A stretch of DNA of 64,000 bases from Lysinibacillus odysseyi (lineage in GTDB: Bacteria; Bacillota; Bacilli; Bacillales_A; Planococcaceae). Below, piece after piece: positions 7,634-16,420 of the stretch (its first letter is position 1; each line of letters starts with the position of its first letter). The DNA lies in the NCBI GenBank assembly GCA_014595895.1, contig JABUKB010000001.1, positions 806,001 to 870,000 of the forward strand, written 5' to 3'. The notes beneath the pieces are model-generated. The model was not told the origin of the DNA. It did no database searches and saw only the letters and a list, made by a program, of their open reading frames with translations. The position numbers and the translations under genes were made by a program.

Positions 7634-9473
7634 ACAGGAATATACCATTGGGGACCATAATCAAAAGTCTCAGCAGGCACCTGGATTCGGACCTGGACGA
7701 CATGGGATGGGGCCTGGTGAAAAGGCGAATAATTTTGGCCAAACGATGAAAAGGCTTGTGGCTTACTGCAACAGCTATATACCAGTGATCTTAATTGCTT
7801 TAGTGCTAGCCTTTGCCGGCGCAGCTTTAAATGTCATTGGTCCTGATCAGTTAAGTAAAATTACAGACATCATTCAAGAAGGCATGATGGCGAAAATTGA
7901 TTTGACTGCTGTTAAGAGGGTCGGGATGATATTAGCGATTCTATATGGATCAGGCCTTTTATTTAACTACATTCAGGGCTTTATGATGGCTACGGTCACA
8001 CAGCGTATTACGAAGAAAATGCGTACAGACATTTCATTGAAAATTAATAAAGTTCCATTAAAATATTTCGATTCTACGAGCTACGGGAACGTCTTAAGCC
8101 GTGTAACAAACGATGTCGATACCATAGGTCAAACATTAAATAACAGCCTCGGAATGTTAGTCAGCTCTGTTGCCACATTTATCGGAGCAATTATTATGAT
8201 GTTTTATACGAATTGGGTTATGGCCATAACAGGGATTATGGCAACAATGATAGGGTTTTTATTAATGACATTGATTATGAAGCATTCGCAAAAATATTTT
8301 GGCGCTCAGCAAAAAGAACTGGGGCTTATCAACGGACATATTGAAGAAGTTTATGCAGGCCATAATGTGGTGAAGGTTTATAACGGTGAAAAGGAAGCCA
8401 AGGAAGTTTTCCGCGGCATGAATAAAAGACTTTACGAAAATGCGTGGAAATCTCAGTTTATGTCAGGTTTGATGATGCCAGTGATGCAATTTATTGGGAA
8501 TTTTGGCTATGTGGCTATCTGTGTAGTTGGTGCTGTACTTGTGACAAACGATATGATTACGATCGGTACCATTGTTGCTTTTATGGTCTACATTCGTCTG
8601 TTCACTCAGCCACTTTCACAATTAGCGCAGGCAGCCACTAATTTACAATCTACTGCTGCTGCAAGTGAACGGGTATTTGAATTTTTAGCAGAAGAACAAT
8701 TAGAAGATGAAAGTGAAAAATCAGTGAAGCTTCAAGATGTAAAAGGGGATGTGGAATTTAAAAATGTCCAATTTGGCTATAATGAAGATCAATTAATTAT
8801 TAAAAACTTCAATGTCAAAGCAAAGGCGGGCCAGAAAGTTGCGATTGTCGGTCCAACCGGAGCGGGTAAAACCACACTAGTAAATTTACTGATGAGATTC
8901 TACGAACTAAACAGTGGAGAAATCTATATTGATGGCACACCAATTAGTCAGTTAACGCGTGAAAATGTCCATGATTTGTTCTGTATGGTGTTGCAGGATA
9001 CATGGCTGTTCGAAGGGACCATTCGTGAAAATATTGTTTTTTCAAAAAAAGACGTCACAGATAAAGAAGTGGAGAATGTCTGTAAAGCAGTGGGACTGCA
9101 CCATTTTATTCAAACATTACCGCATGGATATGATACTGTTTTAAATGACAAAGCAAATCTTTCAGCAGGTCAAAAACAATTAATTACCATTGCCCGTGCG
9201 ATGATTAATAATGCTTCGCTTTTGATTTTGGACGAAGCAACTAGCTCGGTTGATACTCGTACGGAATTATTGATTCAACAAGCAATGGACAAATTGACCG
9301 TTGGCAAAACATCCTTTGTGATTGCCCATCGTTTATCGACCATTAAGAATGCTGATTTAATACTCGTAATGAAAGACGGCGACATTATTGAAACAGGTAA
9401 TCATCAAGAACTATTAGCAAAAGGCGGCTTCTATGCAGAACTTTACAACAGTCAATTTGAGGAAGTTTCTTAA
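7626..9473 (+). CDS. Heterodimeric ABC exporter, subunit B (catalytic)
   Basis: This 615-residue half-transporter has a roughly 40-residue Gly/Pro-rich N-terminal extension (FGPGRHGMGPG), six membrane helices, and an ATPase domain with Walker A GPTGAGKTTL (about residue 409) and an intact Walker B ending DEATSSVD (E537). Its signature motif is LSAGQ rather than LSGGQ. With subunit A it therefore forms one canonical ATP site (B's Walker motifs with A's SGGQ) and one degenerate site (A's Asp with B's LSAGQ). The overlapping start shows translational coupling with subunit A. The substrate is unknown; multidrug export is the usual role. Confidence 0.9.
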   Translation: MAKQEYTIGDHNQKSQQAPGFGPGRHGMGPGEKANNFGQTMKRLVAYCNSYIPVILIALVLAFAGAALNVIGPDQLSKITDIIQEGMMAKIDLTAVKRVGMILAILYGSGLLFNYIQGFMMATVTQRITKKMRTDISLKINKVPLKYFDSTSYGNVLSRVTNDVDTIGQTLNNSLGMLVSSVATFIGAIIMMFYTNWVMAITGIMATMIGFLLMTLIMKHSQKYFGAQQKELGLINGHIEEVYAGHNVVKVYNGEKEAKEVFRGMNKRLYENAWKSQFMSGLMMPVMQFIGNFGYVAICVVGAVLVTNDMITIGTIVAFMVYIRLFTQPLSQLAQAATNLQSTAAASERVFEFLAEEQLEDESEKSVKLQDVKGDVEFKNVQFGYNEDQLIIKNFNVKAKAGQKVAIVGPTGAGKTTLVNLLMRFYELNSGEIYIDGTPISQLTRENVHDLFCMVLQDTWLFEGTIRENIVFSKKDVTDKEVENVCKAVGLHHFIQTLPHGYDTVLNDKANLSAGQKQLITIARAMINNASLLILDEATSSVDTRTELLIQQAMDKLTVGKTSFVIAHRLSTIKNADLILVMKDGDIIETGNHQELLAKGGFYAELYNSQFEEVS

Positions 9474-9569
9474 GGATATAGATAGAACTTTTGCATAGGT
9501 CTGGAATTATAGAAAGAAAAGGAGTAACTTTCATTATCAAGATCTAAATTAATAAAAGGTTAATAAATT

Positions 9570-9613
9570 AAAGGACATAACATATTTTATATGACTAATA
9601 TGTTATGTCCTTT
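9570..9613. repeat. Hairpin repeat, copy 2
   Basis: A perfect 17-bp stem (9570-9586 with 9597-9613) closes the same ten-base loop TTATATGACT as at 17-52. Compared with copy 1, the stem carries ATAAC/GTTAT in place of AAAAC/GTTTT, a compensatory change that keeps pairing. Confidence 0.65.
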
Positions 9614-9648
9614 CTTATTTTGTGGTTTACTTTTTCAAGCCTAAAAAA

Positions 9649-9692
9649 AGTAAATCACCCTATAGCCGTCTATTGCAGTAGAGTGATTTACT
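9649..9692. terminator. Hairpin, possible terminator
   Basis: AGTAAATCAC (9649-9658) pairs with GTGATTTACT (9683-9692) around a 24-base loop. The T-run is weak, so it may be a processing or regulatory hairpin rather than a terminator. Confidence 0.4.
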
Positions 9693-9743
9693 AAATCTAA
9701 ATATGCTGCCAATCACTTTTAAAGCGGTTAGCTTGTTACTATT

Positions 9744-9780
9744 AAAATCCTTTGGTGTTACAGCACTAAAGGATTTTTTT
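9744..9780 (+). terminator. Intrinsic terminator
   Basis: AAAATCCTTT with GTG pairs with CAC and AAAGGATTTT around a short loop, followed by seven T residues. Confidence 0.6.
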
Positions 9781-10011
9781 ATTACCTTGATTCTAACATA
9801 GGTATACGCAATTTTACATTAATTAAAAAACCCATTGTTACTTCTCGGAGTTCAGTTCATATCCACAGTAGGAGGCATTTTTTAATAGTAATCTCCCTAG
9901 AATTCTTTCATAAGAAATGCGTCTGTTTTCATCAAAGGAATATTTAATGGTAACAATTTACAATTTAGCGTGTTAGAATTTAGTAAAAATGATAGAGAAG
10001 GTTTAAAAATC

Positions 10012-11100
10012 ATGAAAAAAATTATGGTTGTTGGAGCATCTGGGGTTCTCGGGAAGTTAGTTTGCATTGAATTGCTGAGAGTATTTGAAAATCAAATACG
10101 ATTAATAGTAACGGATTATAAAACAGAAAGAGGAAACAATTTAGCAAAGTCTTTTAAAAGAGACGTTCAGTTTCAATATTTGGATGTAAATGATAAAGAA
10201 AATGTAAATCAAGTTATCAGGAATGTAGATATTGTAGTAGTGGTATTAAAACAGGAAATCCCTCACATCCAAAAAATATGTATGGAAAATAGGATACTAT
10301 GCATAGATGTCACACCGTTTTATGACTTCGCAGAGAAAGTAATGGAGTTACATCAAATTGCAAAAGAAAATAATACAGGTTCTGTGATTATGTCTGGGTT
10401 CTTCCCCGGATTATCGGGATTAATGGTCAAAAAAGCAATTTTAAATTTTCAAGAAGTAAAAGAGGTAAATGTAGCATTATTACAAAATACGAATGCGAAA
10501 GCAGGAATATCTGGAATTTTAGATATGCTAAAGATCATTTCCCAACCAGTAGCTTTTAAAAATACTCATCTATCTGGATTTTCCCAAAAAAGGAGAATAC
10601 GTTTTTTAAATGATGTTAAAGAAAAAGAAGTGCGGCTAATAGACCATTCAGAGAAAACCTTGATAAAAGACAAATTAACAACAGCGCCGATAAATTATTG
10701 GACAGCATGGAATTCCGATGCTTTCAATAAACTTGTTTCTTTAATAAGAAAAATTGGCTTGATTAAAATTATAGATAACTTCGGTCATATTCTTTTATCT
10801 AAGGCAGTGAAGCATAATCCTGCTCTAAACGAAAATGCCTTTCTAACGGTTGAAGTAAAAGGGACTATAGATAACAGAGAAAGGACAAGAACATTATTAT
10901 TATCTACTTTTTCTGATTATCATACGACAGCAATGGTAACGGCCTCCTTAGCGAAAATTGCTCTAATGAAGGAAGTGAAAGGAATAGTTTGTCCCTTTGA
11001 AATAACAGATGCAGAAGAATTGATTTCCGTAATGGCATGTCCGGATATTATGATGAAAGATGTTGAAAATGAAGAATCAATCTGCCATTCAACCCGCTAA
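10012..11100 (+). CDS. Saccharopine dehydrogenase-like NAD(P)-binding protein
   Basis: The preferred start is the ATG before KKIMVVGASGVLG, preceded by GAGAAGG; a GTG 42 bases upstream is possible. The 362-residue protein has an N-terminal Rossmann fold (VGASGVLGKLVCIELL), an acidic position after the second strand (VTDYKTE), and the later alpha/beta domain seen in the saccharopine dehydrogenase-like family, including a GFFPGLSGLM loop. Family members act on amino acid-like or lipid substrates, and several have no assigned reaction. It is monocistronic, with hairpins before it and a CGGGCGC-like repeat relic after it. Confidence 0.72.
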   Translation: MKKIMVVGASGVLGKLVCIELLRVFENQIRLIVTDYKTERGNNLAKSFKRDVQFQYLDVNDKENVNQVIRNVDIVVVVLKQEIPHIQKICMENRILCIDVTPFYDFAEKVMELHQIAKENNTGSVIMSGFFPGLSGLMVKKAILNFQEVKEVNVALLQNTNAKAGISGILDMLKIISQPVAFKNTHLSGFSQKRRIRFLNDVKEKEVRLIDHSEKTLIKDKLTTAPINYWTAWNSDAFNKLVSLIRKIGLIKIIDNFGHILLSKAVKHNPALNENAFLTVEVKGTIDNRERTRTLLLSTFSDYHTTAMVTASLAKIALMKEVKGIVCPFEITDAEELISVMACPDIMMKDVENEESICHSTR

Positions 11101-11244
11101 GGAAAGCAGAGCGATATTCGATTATCGAGCGCTTTTCTACAATCATCATTTGTATTTGAAAGGACAGATACATTTGATAATTTATGATTGTCAAATTTTA
11201 ATTTAATGGTTATTGAAATAACTTTTATTTTAGGGGGGCTATAA

Positions 11245-11547
11245 ATGAAGAAAATAGGAGCGGTTCTATTAACTTTATTTATTTTTATTGGAATTGGATT
11301 TAGTTATATTCAATATAAAAAGTCAAATGTTGAGGAAAGTGTCATTAAGTATTTAACAACAGAAAAGAACATCTCAAAGGGTGACATTATTTCCAGTCAA
11401 CCATTTATTGCAAATTTACAAGGAGAGAAGAATTGGATGGTCAGTATTAAACTAAAAGATGATGGTAAAACGTATTATTATTACAAAAATAAAAATGAAG
11501 TTGTTTTAGAATCGTATGTAGAAAACGGAGTAGAACATGTTCAATAA
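11245..11547 (+). CDS. DUF3139-like small secreted/membrane protein
   Basis: A 100-residue protein starts with ATG after AGGGGGG. It has one N-terminal hydrophobic segment (residues 4-22), which may be a signal peptide or an anchor, followed by a small alpha+beta domain with the pattern ESVIKYLTTEKNIS. This resembles the DUF3139 proteins common in Bacillus, whose function is not known. The similarity is judged by eye. Confidence 0.55.
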   Translation: MKKIGAVLLTLFIFIGIGFSYIQYKKSNVEESVIKYLTTEKNISKGDIISSQPFIANLQGEKNWMVSIKLKDDGKTYYYYKNKNEVVLESYVENGVEHVQ

Positions 11548-11623
11548 AAAGGCTAATGAAAGAACGGGGGGGAAATCTTGGTAAAAGGGGTTTTCTCCTA
11601 ATTATTATACAAATATCAACATT

Positions 11624-11652
11624 AAAATTTAATCAGTCCTGAATTAAATTTT
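11624..11652. terminator. AT-rich hairpin after the DUF3139-like gene
   Basis: AAAATTTAAT and ATTAAATTTT form a 10-bp stem with a nine-base loop and a following TTT. It has no GC-rich base, so termination is uncertain. Confidence 0.35.
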
Positions 11653-11777
11653 TCATGAGAGAAATAACTGAGAAACTATTTTGTAGATTGTATGTTTTTC
11701 AATATTCCCAAATAGGGCTTATTTCAGCAGAAAGAATAATTAATGTACTACTAATACAGGGATTGGAGGATGGCAAA

Positions 11778-11996
11778 ATGCCTTTTATTACAGTGAAGTT
11801 GGCGAAAGGTCGAACTGTGGAGCAGAAACAGCAATTTGTTGAAGCTATAACAATTGAAGCGGCAAGAATATTGCATGTACAAGAAGAATGGGTAACTGTA
11901 GTGTTTGATGAATATGAACGAGAAAATTGGGCTTCAGCTGGTCAATTGCATTCCATAAAGTTTGGTGAAGGTTATGGTAACAAGGGAGCGAAATAA
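11778..11996 (+). CDS. 4-oxalocrotonate tautomerase-family protein
   Basis: The start is the ATG after GGAGGATGG, so the protein begins Met-Pro. After Met removal, Pro1 is the catalytic base that defines this superfamily. The 72-residue chain also has the conserved Arg near position 11 (KGRTVEQKQQ) and the ENW segment. Such proteins are homohexameric keto-enol tautomerases or isomerases. The physiological substrate is not indicated by the neighbours, a DUF3139-like protein and a CPBP protease. A longer frame from 11655 exists, but it would bury Pro1 and lacks a ribosome binding site. Confidence 0.85.
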   Translation: MPFITVKLAKGRTVEQKQQFVEAITIEAARILHVQEEWVTVVFDEYERENWASAGQLHSIKFGEGYGNKGAK

Positions 11997-12038
11997 ATAA
12001 AGGTATCTGTACAATAGTAAGGCAAAGGGGATTTTTTG

Positions 12039-12797
12039 ATGTTAATTATCATGGCAGCTTTATTTTTTTTAGGGATTACTTCTATTTCCTACCAACAAGA
12101 GTTTCTTTCTTTATTTGTATTTATGGGATTATTGATTTTGCTATATTTCAATAAAGAGAAACGATTCGTTATCTCAATACTGTTATCGTTTTTAGTTGGT
12201 TTTGTAATATTTATGGTAACTAATGATTTCGTTGGAATGATGAATAGTCCAAAGGAAATAAAAATTATCCTTAATCGTTTTTCTCTTGTTTTTATTATGC
12301 TGGCAATCATTTTTAGTCATCTTTTCTTTAACAAGAAGGTTTATTGGTACAACGAAAAACCTGATTGGGGAAATCCTATTGTCTTACCGTTCCATAAAGT
12401 GAACACATTTTGGTTTTGGATGATTGGAATAGTTGTTAATGTAATTATATATGTATTTTTTATTGTTCAAAAGGATCTAGAATATATTCAATCACTATTC
12501 TTATTTAGTTTATTCTTTTCATTTATCAATGCAGTGTTTGAAGAAATTATTTGGAGAGGGATATTGCTTTCGGCTCTTAAGAAATACATATCTACTGTCT
12601 ATGCTGTTATTGTTACAAGTGTTGGTTTTGGTCTTTTCCATCTTTCAATTGGTTTTTCAATACCTCTCAGTTTGTTAATTTCAGTGGCAGGTTTAATTTA
12701 CGCATTCATCACACTTAAAACAAACAGTATCTATCCGAGTATTGTTTTTCACATTGTAATTAATATGGGAATGGTATATAGCGGATTAATAATCTAA
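12039..12797 (+). CDS. CPBP-family intramembrane metalloprotease
   Basis: ATG at 12039, after AAAGGGG, gives 252 residues with about seven hydrophobic helices. The C-terminal half carries all the CPBP/Abi glutamic protease motifs in order: EEIIWRG, FGLFHL and FHIVIN. Family members cleave substrates inside the membrane (for example prenyl-protein processing in eukaryotes) and include bacteriocin self-immunity proteins. No bacteriocin gene is seen nearby. The family call is firm; the substrate is unknown. Confidence 0.88.
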   Translation: MLIIMAALFFLGITSISYQQEFLSLFVFMGLLILLYFNKEKRFVISILLSFLVGFVIFMVTNDFVGMMNSPKEIKIILNRFSLVFIMLAIIFSHLFFNKKVYWYNEKPDWGNPIVLPFHKVNTFWFWMIGIVVNVIIYVFFIVQKDLEYIQSLFLFSLFFSFINAVFEEIIWRGILLSALKKYISTVYAVIVTSVGFGLFHLSIGFSIPLSLLISVAGLIYAFITLKTNSIYPSIVFHIVINMGMVYSGLII

Positions 12798-12865
12798 CAA
12801 AAAAAGTAATAAAGTTCTAACTGGTTATTCAATTAAACTAGCTTTAATATGGTCTTCGAAATTGA

Positions 12866-12912
12866 TTCCACAATCGGGCGCTATCCTTGCACAAGGATAA
12901 GTGCTCGTTTTT
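12866..12912. repeat. CAATCGGGCGC intergenic hairpin repeat
   Basis: TTCCACAATCGGGCGC is followed by an inverted repeat (TATCCTTG...CAAGGATA) and then GTGCTCGTTTTT. It is one of several copies of a dispersed repeat (5115, 13413, 16714, 17468 and weaker ones at 11108, 17772 and 17909) and may also act as a terminator. Confidence 0.6.
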
Positions 12913-13062
12913 CATGTAAGGACGGATTAGTAAGTAAAGTAAATATTTATAAATAATGCAATGGAGATTATGAAGGATTACACTTAAACTAACGCAGTAA
13001 ATTAGTGAAAAGCTACAAATGGCTGTGTACTAGTGAGGAGATATTTGTTAAGGGGGGATTGA

Positions 13063-13377
13063 ATGGAGCAAAGTATCAAAAAATGGGCTATTTATGGATT
13101 TTTCATTTCCTTGGCCCTCGCAATTTTATTTGTGGATTACAAAGTGATTACTCCTTTTGACGGTGGTTATACAACACAGTATGTACCTGTTTACGATTAC
13201 ATTGTTTCTATAATTCGCTACAGTGTATTAGGTGCCTTTGCTGGAATATTTATAGGTTGGAGATTTGCCAAAAGACAGGAGGATAGGGGTAACAAATCAA
13301 AAACATATTATGCTGAAGTATTTTTGGGAGTATTCTTTCTATCGATTTTTATAGGAATTATATCGTTCTTTGTTTAA
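13063..13377 (+). CDS. Two-helix membrane protein, unknown function
   Basis: ATG after AAGGGGGG begins a 104-residue protein with a first helix at about 8-24, an extracytoplasmic loop containing GGYTTQYVPVYDY, a second helix at about 47-66, a basic cytoplasmic stretch (KRQEDRGNKSK), and a third hydrophobic segment at the C-terminus. I do not recognise the family. It is followed by a composite repeat and terminator. Confidence 0.6.
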   Translation: MEQSIKKWAIYGFFISLALAILFVDYKVITPFDGGYTTQYVPVYDYIVSIIRYSVLGAFAGIFIGWRFAKRQEDRGNKSKTYYAEVFLGVFFLSIFIGIISFFV

Positions 13378-13412
13378 TTAACCGGTCTTTTAGTTGAACA
13401 AGGAACTATAAT

Positions 13413-13483
13413 AATCGGGCGCTTTAATGGACAAAGAAAAAGCCTAATTTCTCATTTTAGTACTGAGAAATTAGGCTTTTTAA
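13413..13483 (+). terminator. ATCGGGCGC repeat followed by a strong terminator
   Basis: ATCGGGCGCTTT lies before a hairpin in which AAGCCTAATTTCTCA pairs with TGAGAAATTAGGCTT, followed by T residues. The design matches 5113-5185, although the stem bases differ in a complementary way. Confidence 0.7.
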
Positions 13484-13724
13484 TATTGTAATTTTCTTAA
13501 CGTTGTAAATCCGCATTTTCCTGACGGGTCTCCTTATGGTTTAGCCTACTAAGAAAACTAGCTTAAGTCCCCATTTCCATAACCCTGGAATGCCAAAAAG
13601 CGGATGGCAAGTAAACAAAGTTCAAGATAATCCCGAAAAAAATTGAGTTATTCTCGACATCGGAAATTTATATGTTGATTTTTCAGGCTAATGGGCATAA
13701 TGCATTTGAAGGAGCGATTTAACA
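13484..13724. other. Short gap, possible coding debris
   Basis: No intact gene is visible. Around 13590-13690 one frame reads GWQVNKVQDNPEKN, a TGA, then VILDIGNLYVDFSG, which looks like a fragment of a real protein with a stop in it. I could not identify it. Confidence 0.25.
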
Positions 13725-13817
13725 ATGTATAAAAAACAAGAAAAATGGCTAATTTATTTAAGCTTCGGTGTTGCCTGTATTATGCTTCTATCCATTATAA
13801 GTAGGCTATTTCGGTAG
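13725..13817 (+). CDS. 30-residue single-helix protein upstream of cydA
   Basis: An ATG preceded by GAAGGAGC opens a 30-codon frame (MYKKQEKWLIYLSFGVACIM and so on) with a basic N-terminus and one membrane helix of about 19 residues. It stops 15 bases before the cydA start, within the same apparent transcript. Because this oxidase already has a recognisable CydS downstream, the ORF could be a second tiny subunit, an assembly peptide or a leader. I know of no described counterpart. Confidence 0.5.
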   Translation: MYKKQEKWLIYLSFGVACIMLLSIISRLFR

Positions 13818-13832
13818 CGAGGGGGAGTAGGT

Positions 13833-15167
13833 TTGATTAACGAGTCAGCGGTATTTTGGAGTCGGGTACTCATGGAAGTAACTTTAACATTTCATATTAT
13901 TTATGCGACGATTGGTGTCGGCATTCCCTTAATGATCTTTATTGCGCAGTGGGTAGGGTATAAAAAAAATGATGAACATTATATTTTACTCGCTAGACGT
14001 TGGTCAAGGGGATTTGTCATTACGGTTGCAGTTGGGGTTGTCACAGGTACTGCCCTTGGATTGCAGATGTCGTTATTATGGCCAAATTTTATGCACCTTG
14101 CAGGACAAGTGATTGCATTGCCATTATTTATGGAAACCTTTGCTTTCTTTTTTGAAGCCATCTTTTTAGGTATTTATTTATATACATGGGACCGATTTGA
14201 TAATCAAAAGAAACATATGCTGCTGTTGATTCCGGTTGCCATTGGCGGATCGATGTCAGCGGTTTTTATTACGACTGTAAATTCCTTTATGAATGCACCA
14301 CAAGGGTTTGACGTAGTAAATGGAGTGCTAGTAAATGTACAGCCGTTAATTGCGATGTTTAACCCTGCGATGCCAACGAAAGTGACCCATGTTGTCGTAT
14401 CAGCTTATATGACCTCTGCCTTTGTTCTGGCATCCATTGCAGCATTTCGATTATTAAAAGGCTCTAATCATGTTTATCACAAAAAAGCATTGTTTTTATT
14501 AATGAAATTAGGAATCATCTTCTCTTTTGCCACAGCGTTGATTGGTGACTATTCCGGAAAATATTTAGCAGAATATCAACCTGAAAAATTAGCTGCTGCT
14601 GAGTGGCATTTTGAAACATCGGCAGGGGCTCCGCTCGTTTTATTCGGTATTTTAGATGATGGGGAAGTAAAGTATGAAATTACCATCCCTTATGCATTAA
14701 GTATTCTTGCGTATAGCAATCCATTCGCTGAAGTTATTGGTCTTGAAGAATTTCCGCAAGATGAAATTCCGCCGCTCTATATTCATTATTTATTTAATGC
14801 CATGGTATTTATCGGAATGTTCCTGTTGTTTGTGGCTCTTCTTTATGTCATAGGCAAAATGCGCAATTGGTTGTTTATTCACAAGAAGTGGTTTAGGTGG
14901 GTCATGGTAATTGGCGGACCTCTATCTATTATTGCAATCGAGACAGGGTGGTGGTTAGCAGAAGTCGGAAGGCAACCGTGGATTTTGAGAGGGCTAATGC
15001 GAACAGAACAAGGAGCAACAACGAGCGATCAAGTAGATTTAATGTTCCTGCTATTTTGTATTCTTTACATTGTGTTAGGGATAGGCAGTGTTATTGTATT
15101 AAGCAGAATGTTCCGATCGAACCCCATTGAAATGGAAATTGCAGATCGTGAATTTGAAAAGAGGTGA
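13833..15167 (+). CDS. cydA: Cytochrome bd ubiquinol oxidase subunit I
   Basis: A TTG start follows a strong GAGGGGGAG. The 444-residue polytopic protein has the CydA landmarks: His21 in TFHIIYA (haem ligand), the GLQMSLLWPNF helix, and the GRQPW motif near residue 375. The short loop between helices VI and VII places it in the short Q-loop group (B. subtilis YthA/CbdA-type). It reduces O2 to water with quinol electrons at the membrane. cydB follows after nine bases, and cydS after that. Maturation genes cydCD are not in the window. Confidence 0.93.
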   Translation: MINESAVFWSRVLMEVTLTFHIIYATIGVGIPLMIFIAQWVGYKKNDEHYILLARRWSRGFVITVAVGVVTGTALGLQMSLLWPNFMHLAGQVIALPLFMETFAFFFEAIFLGIYLYTWDRFDNQKKHMLLLIPVAIGGSMSAVFITTVNSFMNAPQGFDVVNGVLVNVQPLIAMFNPAMPTKVTHVVVSAYMTSAFVLASIAAFRLLKGSNHVYHKKALFLLMKLGIIFSFATALIGDYSGKYLAEYQPEKLAAAEWHFETSAGAPLVLFGILDDGEVKYEITIPYALSILAYSNPFAEVIGLEEFPQDEIPPLYIHYLFNAMVFIGMFLLFVALLYVIGKMRNWLFIHKKWFRWVMVIGGPLSIIAIETGWWLAEVGRQPWILRGLMRTEQGATTSDQVDLMFLLFCILYIVLGIGSVIVLSRMFRSNPIEMEIADREFEKR

Positions 15168-15176
15168 CATGGGACA

Positions 15177-16202
15177 ATGAGTCTTGAAATATTAGGAATA
15201 AGCGTATTATGGACGTTTTTATTTGGTTATGTGATTGTAGCATCCATCGATTTTGGTGCAGGTTTTTTTAATGCATATAGCTTGTTAACCAATCGCTCAC
15301 ATATTTTAACCAAGATCATTAAACGTTATCTTTCACCAGTGTGGGAAGTAACGAATGTGTTCCTTATCTTTTTCTTTGTAGGAATTGTCGGCTTTTTCCC
15401 ACTGACCGCCTTTTATTATGGAACGATTTTATTAGTCCCTGTCAGTATTTCGTTAATTTTACTAGGAATTCGCGGTTCCTACTATGCATTTGAATCCTAT
15501 GGGTCGGCAGGGCATAAAGGGTACGCATTTGCATACGGAGTTACAGGACTATTAATACCAGCTTCCTTCTCTGTAGTATTTACAATCTCGGAAGGTGGGT
15601 TTCTTGAGATAGTGAATGGGCAACCGGTGCTAGATTTTTGGAAGCTTTATACGAGTCCTCTTTCGTGGAGCATTGTGTTATTGAGTATAGCTGCCGTGCT
15701 TTATATCTCTGCCGTCTTTTTAACTTGGTATGCTTGGAAAGCGAATGACTTGGAAGCAAGTAATTTAATGAGAAAGTATGCGCTGATTTGGGCGTTGCCA
15801 TTAATCGTTACGGCTATTGGAATTATGGTGGAAATGCGCAATTACAATGAGTTGCATTTTAACAGTATGATGAATTTATGGCCATTATTTGGGTTATCGG
15901 GACTATTATTTTTAACCACAGTATGGTTTTTGTGGAAAAAACAGAACTATGGTTTAGTTGTCATTTTATTGATTTTCCAATTTGCCTTTGCTTTTTTTGC
16001 ATATGGGGTCTCGCATTATCCGTATTTGTTATACCCATACCTCACGATTTATGATAGCTTTACCAATCGAGAAATGGCGATTGCTTTAATTATTGCGTTT
16101 CTTCTGGGGCTTTGTTTATTGCTTCCATCTTTGTATCTCATATTTAAACTGTTTTTATTTAATAAAGACTACGTAACTGGAGAACGAAAAGACCATGCAT
16201 AG
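15177..16202 (+). CDS. cydB: Cytochrome bd ubiquinol oxidase subunit II
   Basis: ATG after GAGGTGAC starts a 341-residue, eight-to-nine-helix protein with the CydB N-terminal signature (LWTFLFGYVIVASIDFGAGFF) and the conserved SPVWEVTNVFL region. It forms the scaffold partner of CydA in the bd oxidase. It is translated from the same operon, with cydS starting 11 bases after its stop. Confidence 0.92.
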   Translation: MSLEILGISVLWTFLFGYVIVASIDFGAGFFNAYSLLTNRSHILTKIIKRYLSPVWEVTNVFLIFFFVGIVGFFPLTAFYYGTILLVPVSISLILLGIRGSYYAFESYGSAGHKGYAFAYGVTGLLIPASFSVVFTISEGGFLEIVNGQPVLDFWKLYTSPLSWSIVLLSIAAVLYISAVFLTWYAWKANDLEASNLMRKYALIWALPLIVTAIGIMVEMRNYNELHFNSMMNLWPLFGLSGLLFLTTVWFLWKKQNYGLVVILLIFQFAFAFFAYGVSHYPYLLYPYLTIYDSFTNREMAIALIIAFLLGLCLLLPSLYLIFKLFLFNKDYVTGERKDHA

Positions 16203-16213
16203 GAGAAATTTGA

Positions 16214-16324
16214 ATGAATGAATTTATGATCTTTGTGGCACCGTTTATCATCTTAATTCTTTCCGTTATTTTTGCCTTCATATTAGCACCTATGGATAAA
16301 GTGGTAAAAGAAGAAGAGGAATGA
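16214..16324 (+). CDS. cydS: Cytochrome bd small subunit CydS
   Basis: A 36-codon frame with a good AGGAG site follows cydB directly. The product begins MNEFMIFVAPFIILILS, has one membrane helix, and ends in an acidic tail (KVVKEEEE). This matches the small third subunit described for Bacillaceae bd oxidases (CbdS/CydS, B. subtilis YtzL region), which fits into a groove of CydA. The size, the position after cydB and the FxxFxxAPFIxL pattern all agree. Confidence 0.85.
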   Translation: MNEFMIFVAPFIILILSVIFAFILAPMDKVVKEEEE

Positions 16325-16347
16325 ATGATTGGTACACAACTCAAATA

Positions 16348-16387
16348 AAGAAGACTACTCAAGTACTGTTGAGTTGTCTTCTTTTTT
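16348..16387 (+). terminator. Terminator of the cydABS operon
   Basis: AAGAAGAC and ACTCAA pair with TTGAGT and GTCTTCTT (one mismatch) around a six-base loop, followed by a T-run. Confidence 0.75.
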
Positions 16388-16420
16388 GCTAAAATGGCAC
16401 GATATGGTAGCATCAGTTAA

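Larger units (their letters stand above)
9474..10011. other. Gene-free stretch with three hairpins
   Basis: No coding frame is convincing here. The hairpins at 9570-9613, 9649-9692 and 9744-9780 are listed separately. The last has the T-run expected of an intrinsic terminator. Confidence 0.6.

Noticed and set aside
13590..13690. A fragment reading GWQVNKVQDNPEKN, stop, VILDIGNLYVDFSG
   Set aside because: It looks like gene debris, but I could not assign it to a family, so it is only mentioned as part of a gap.
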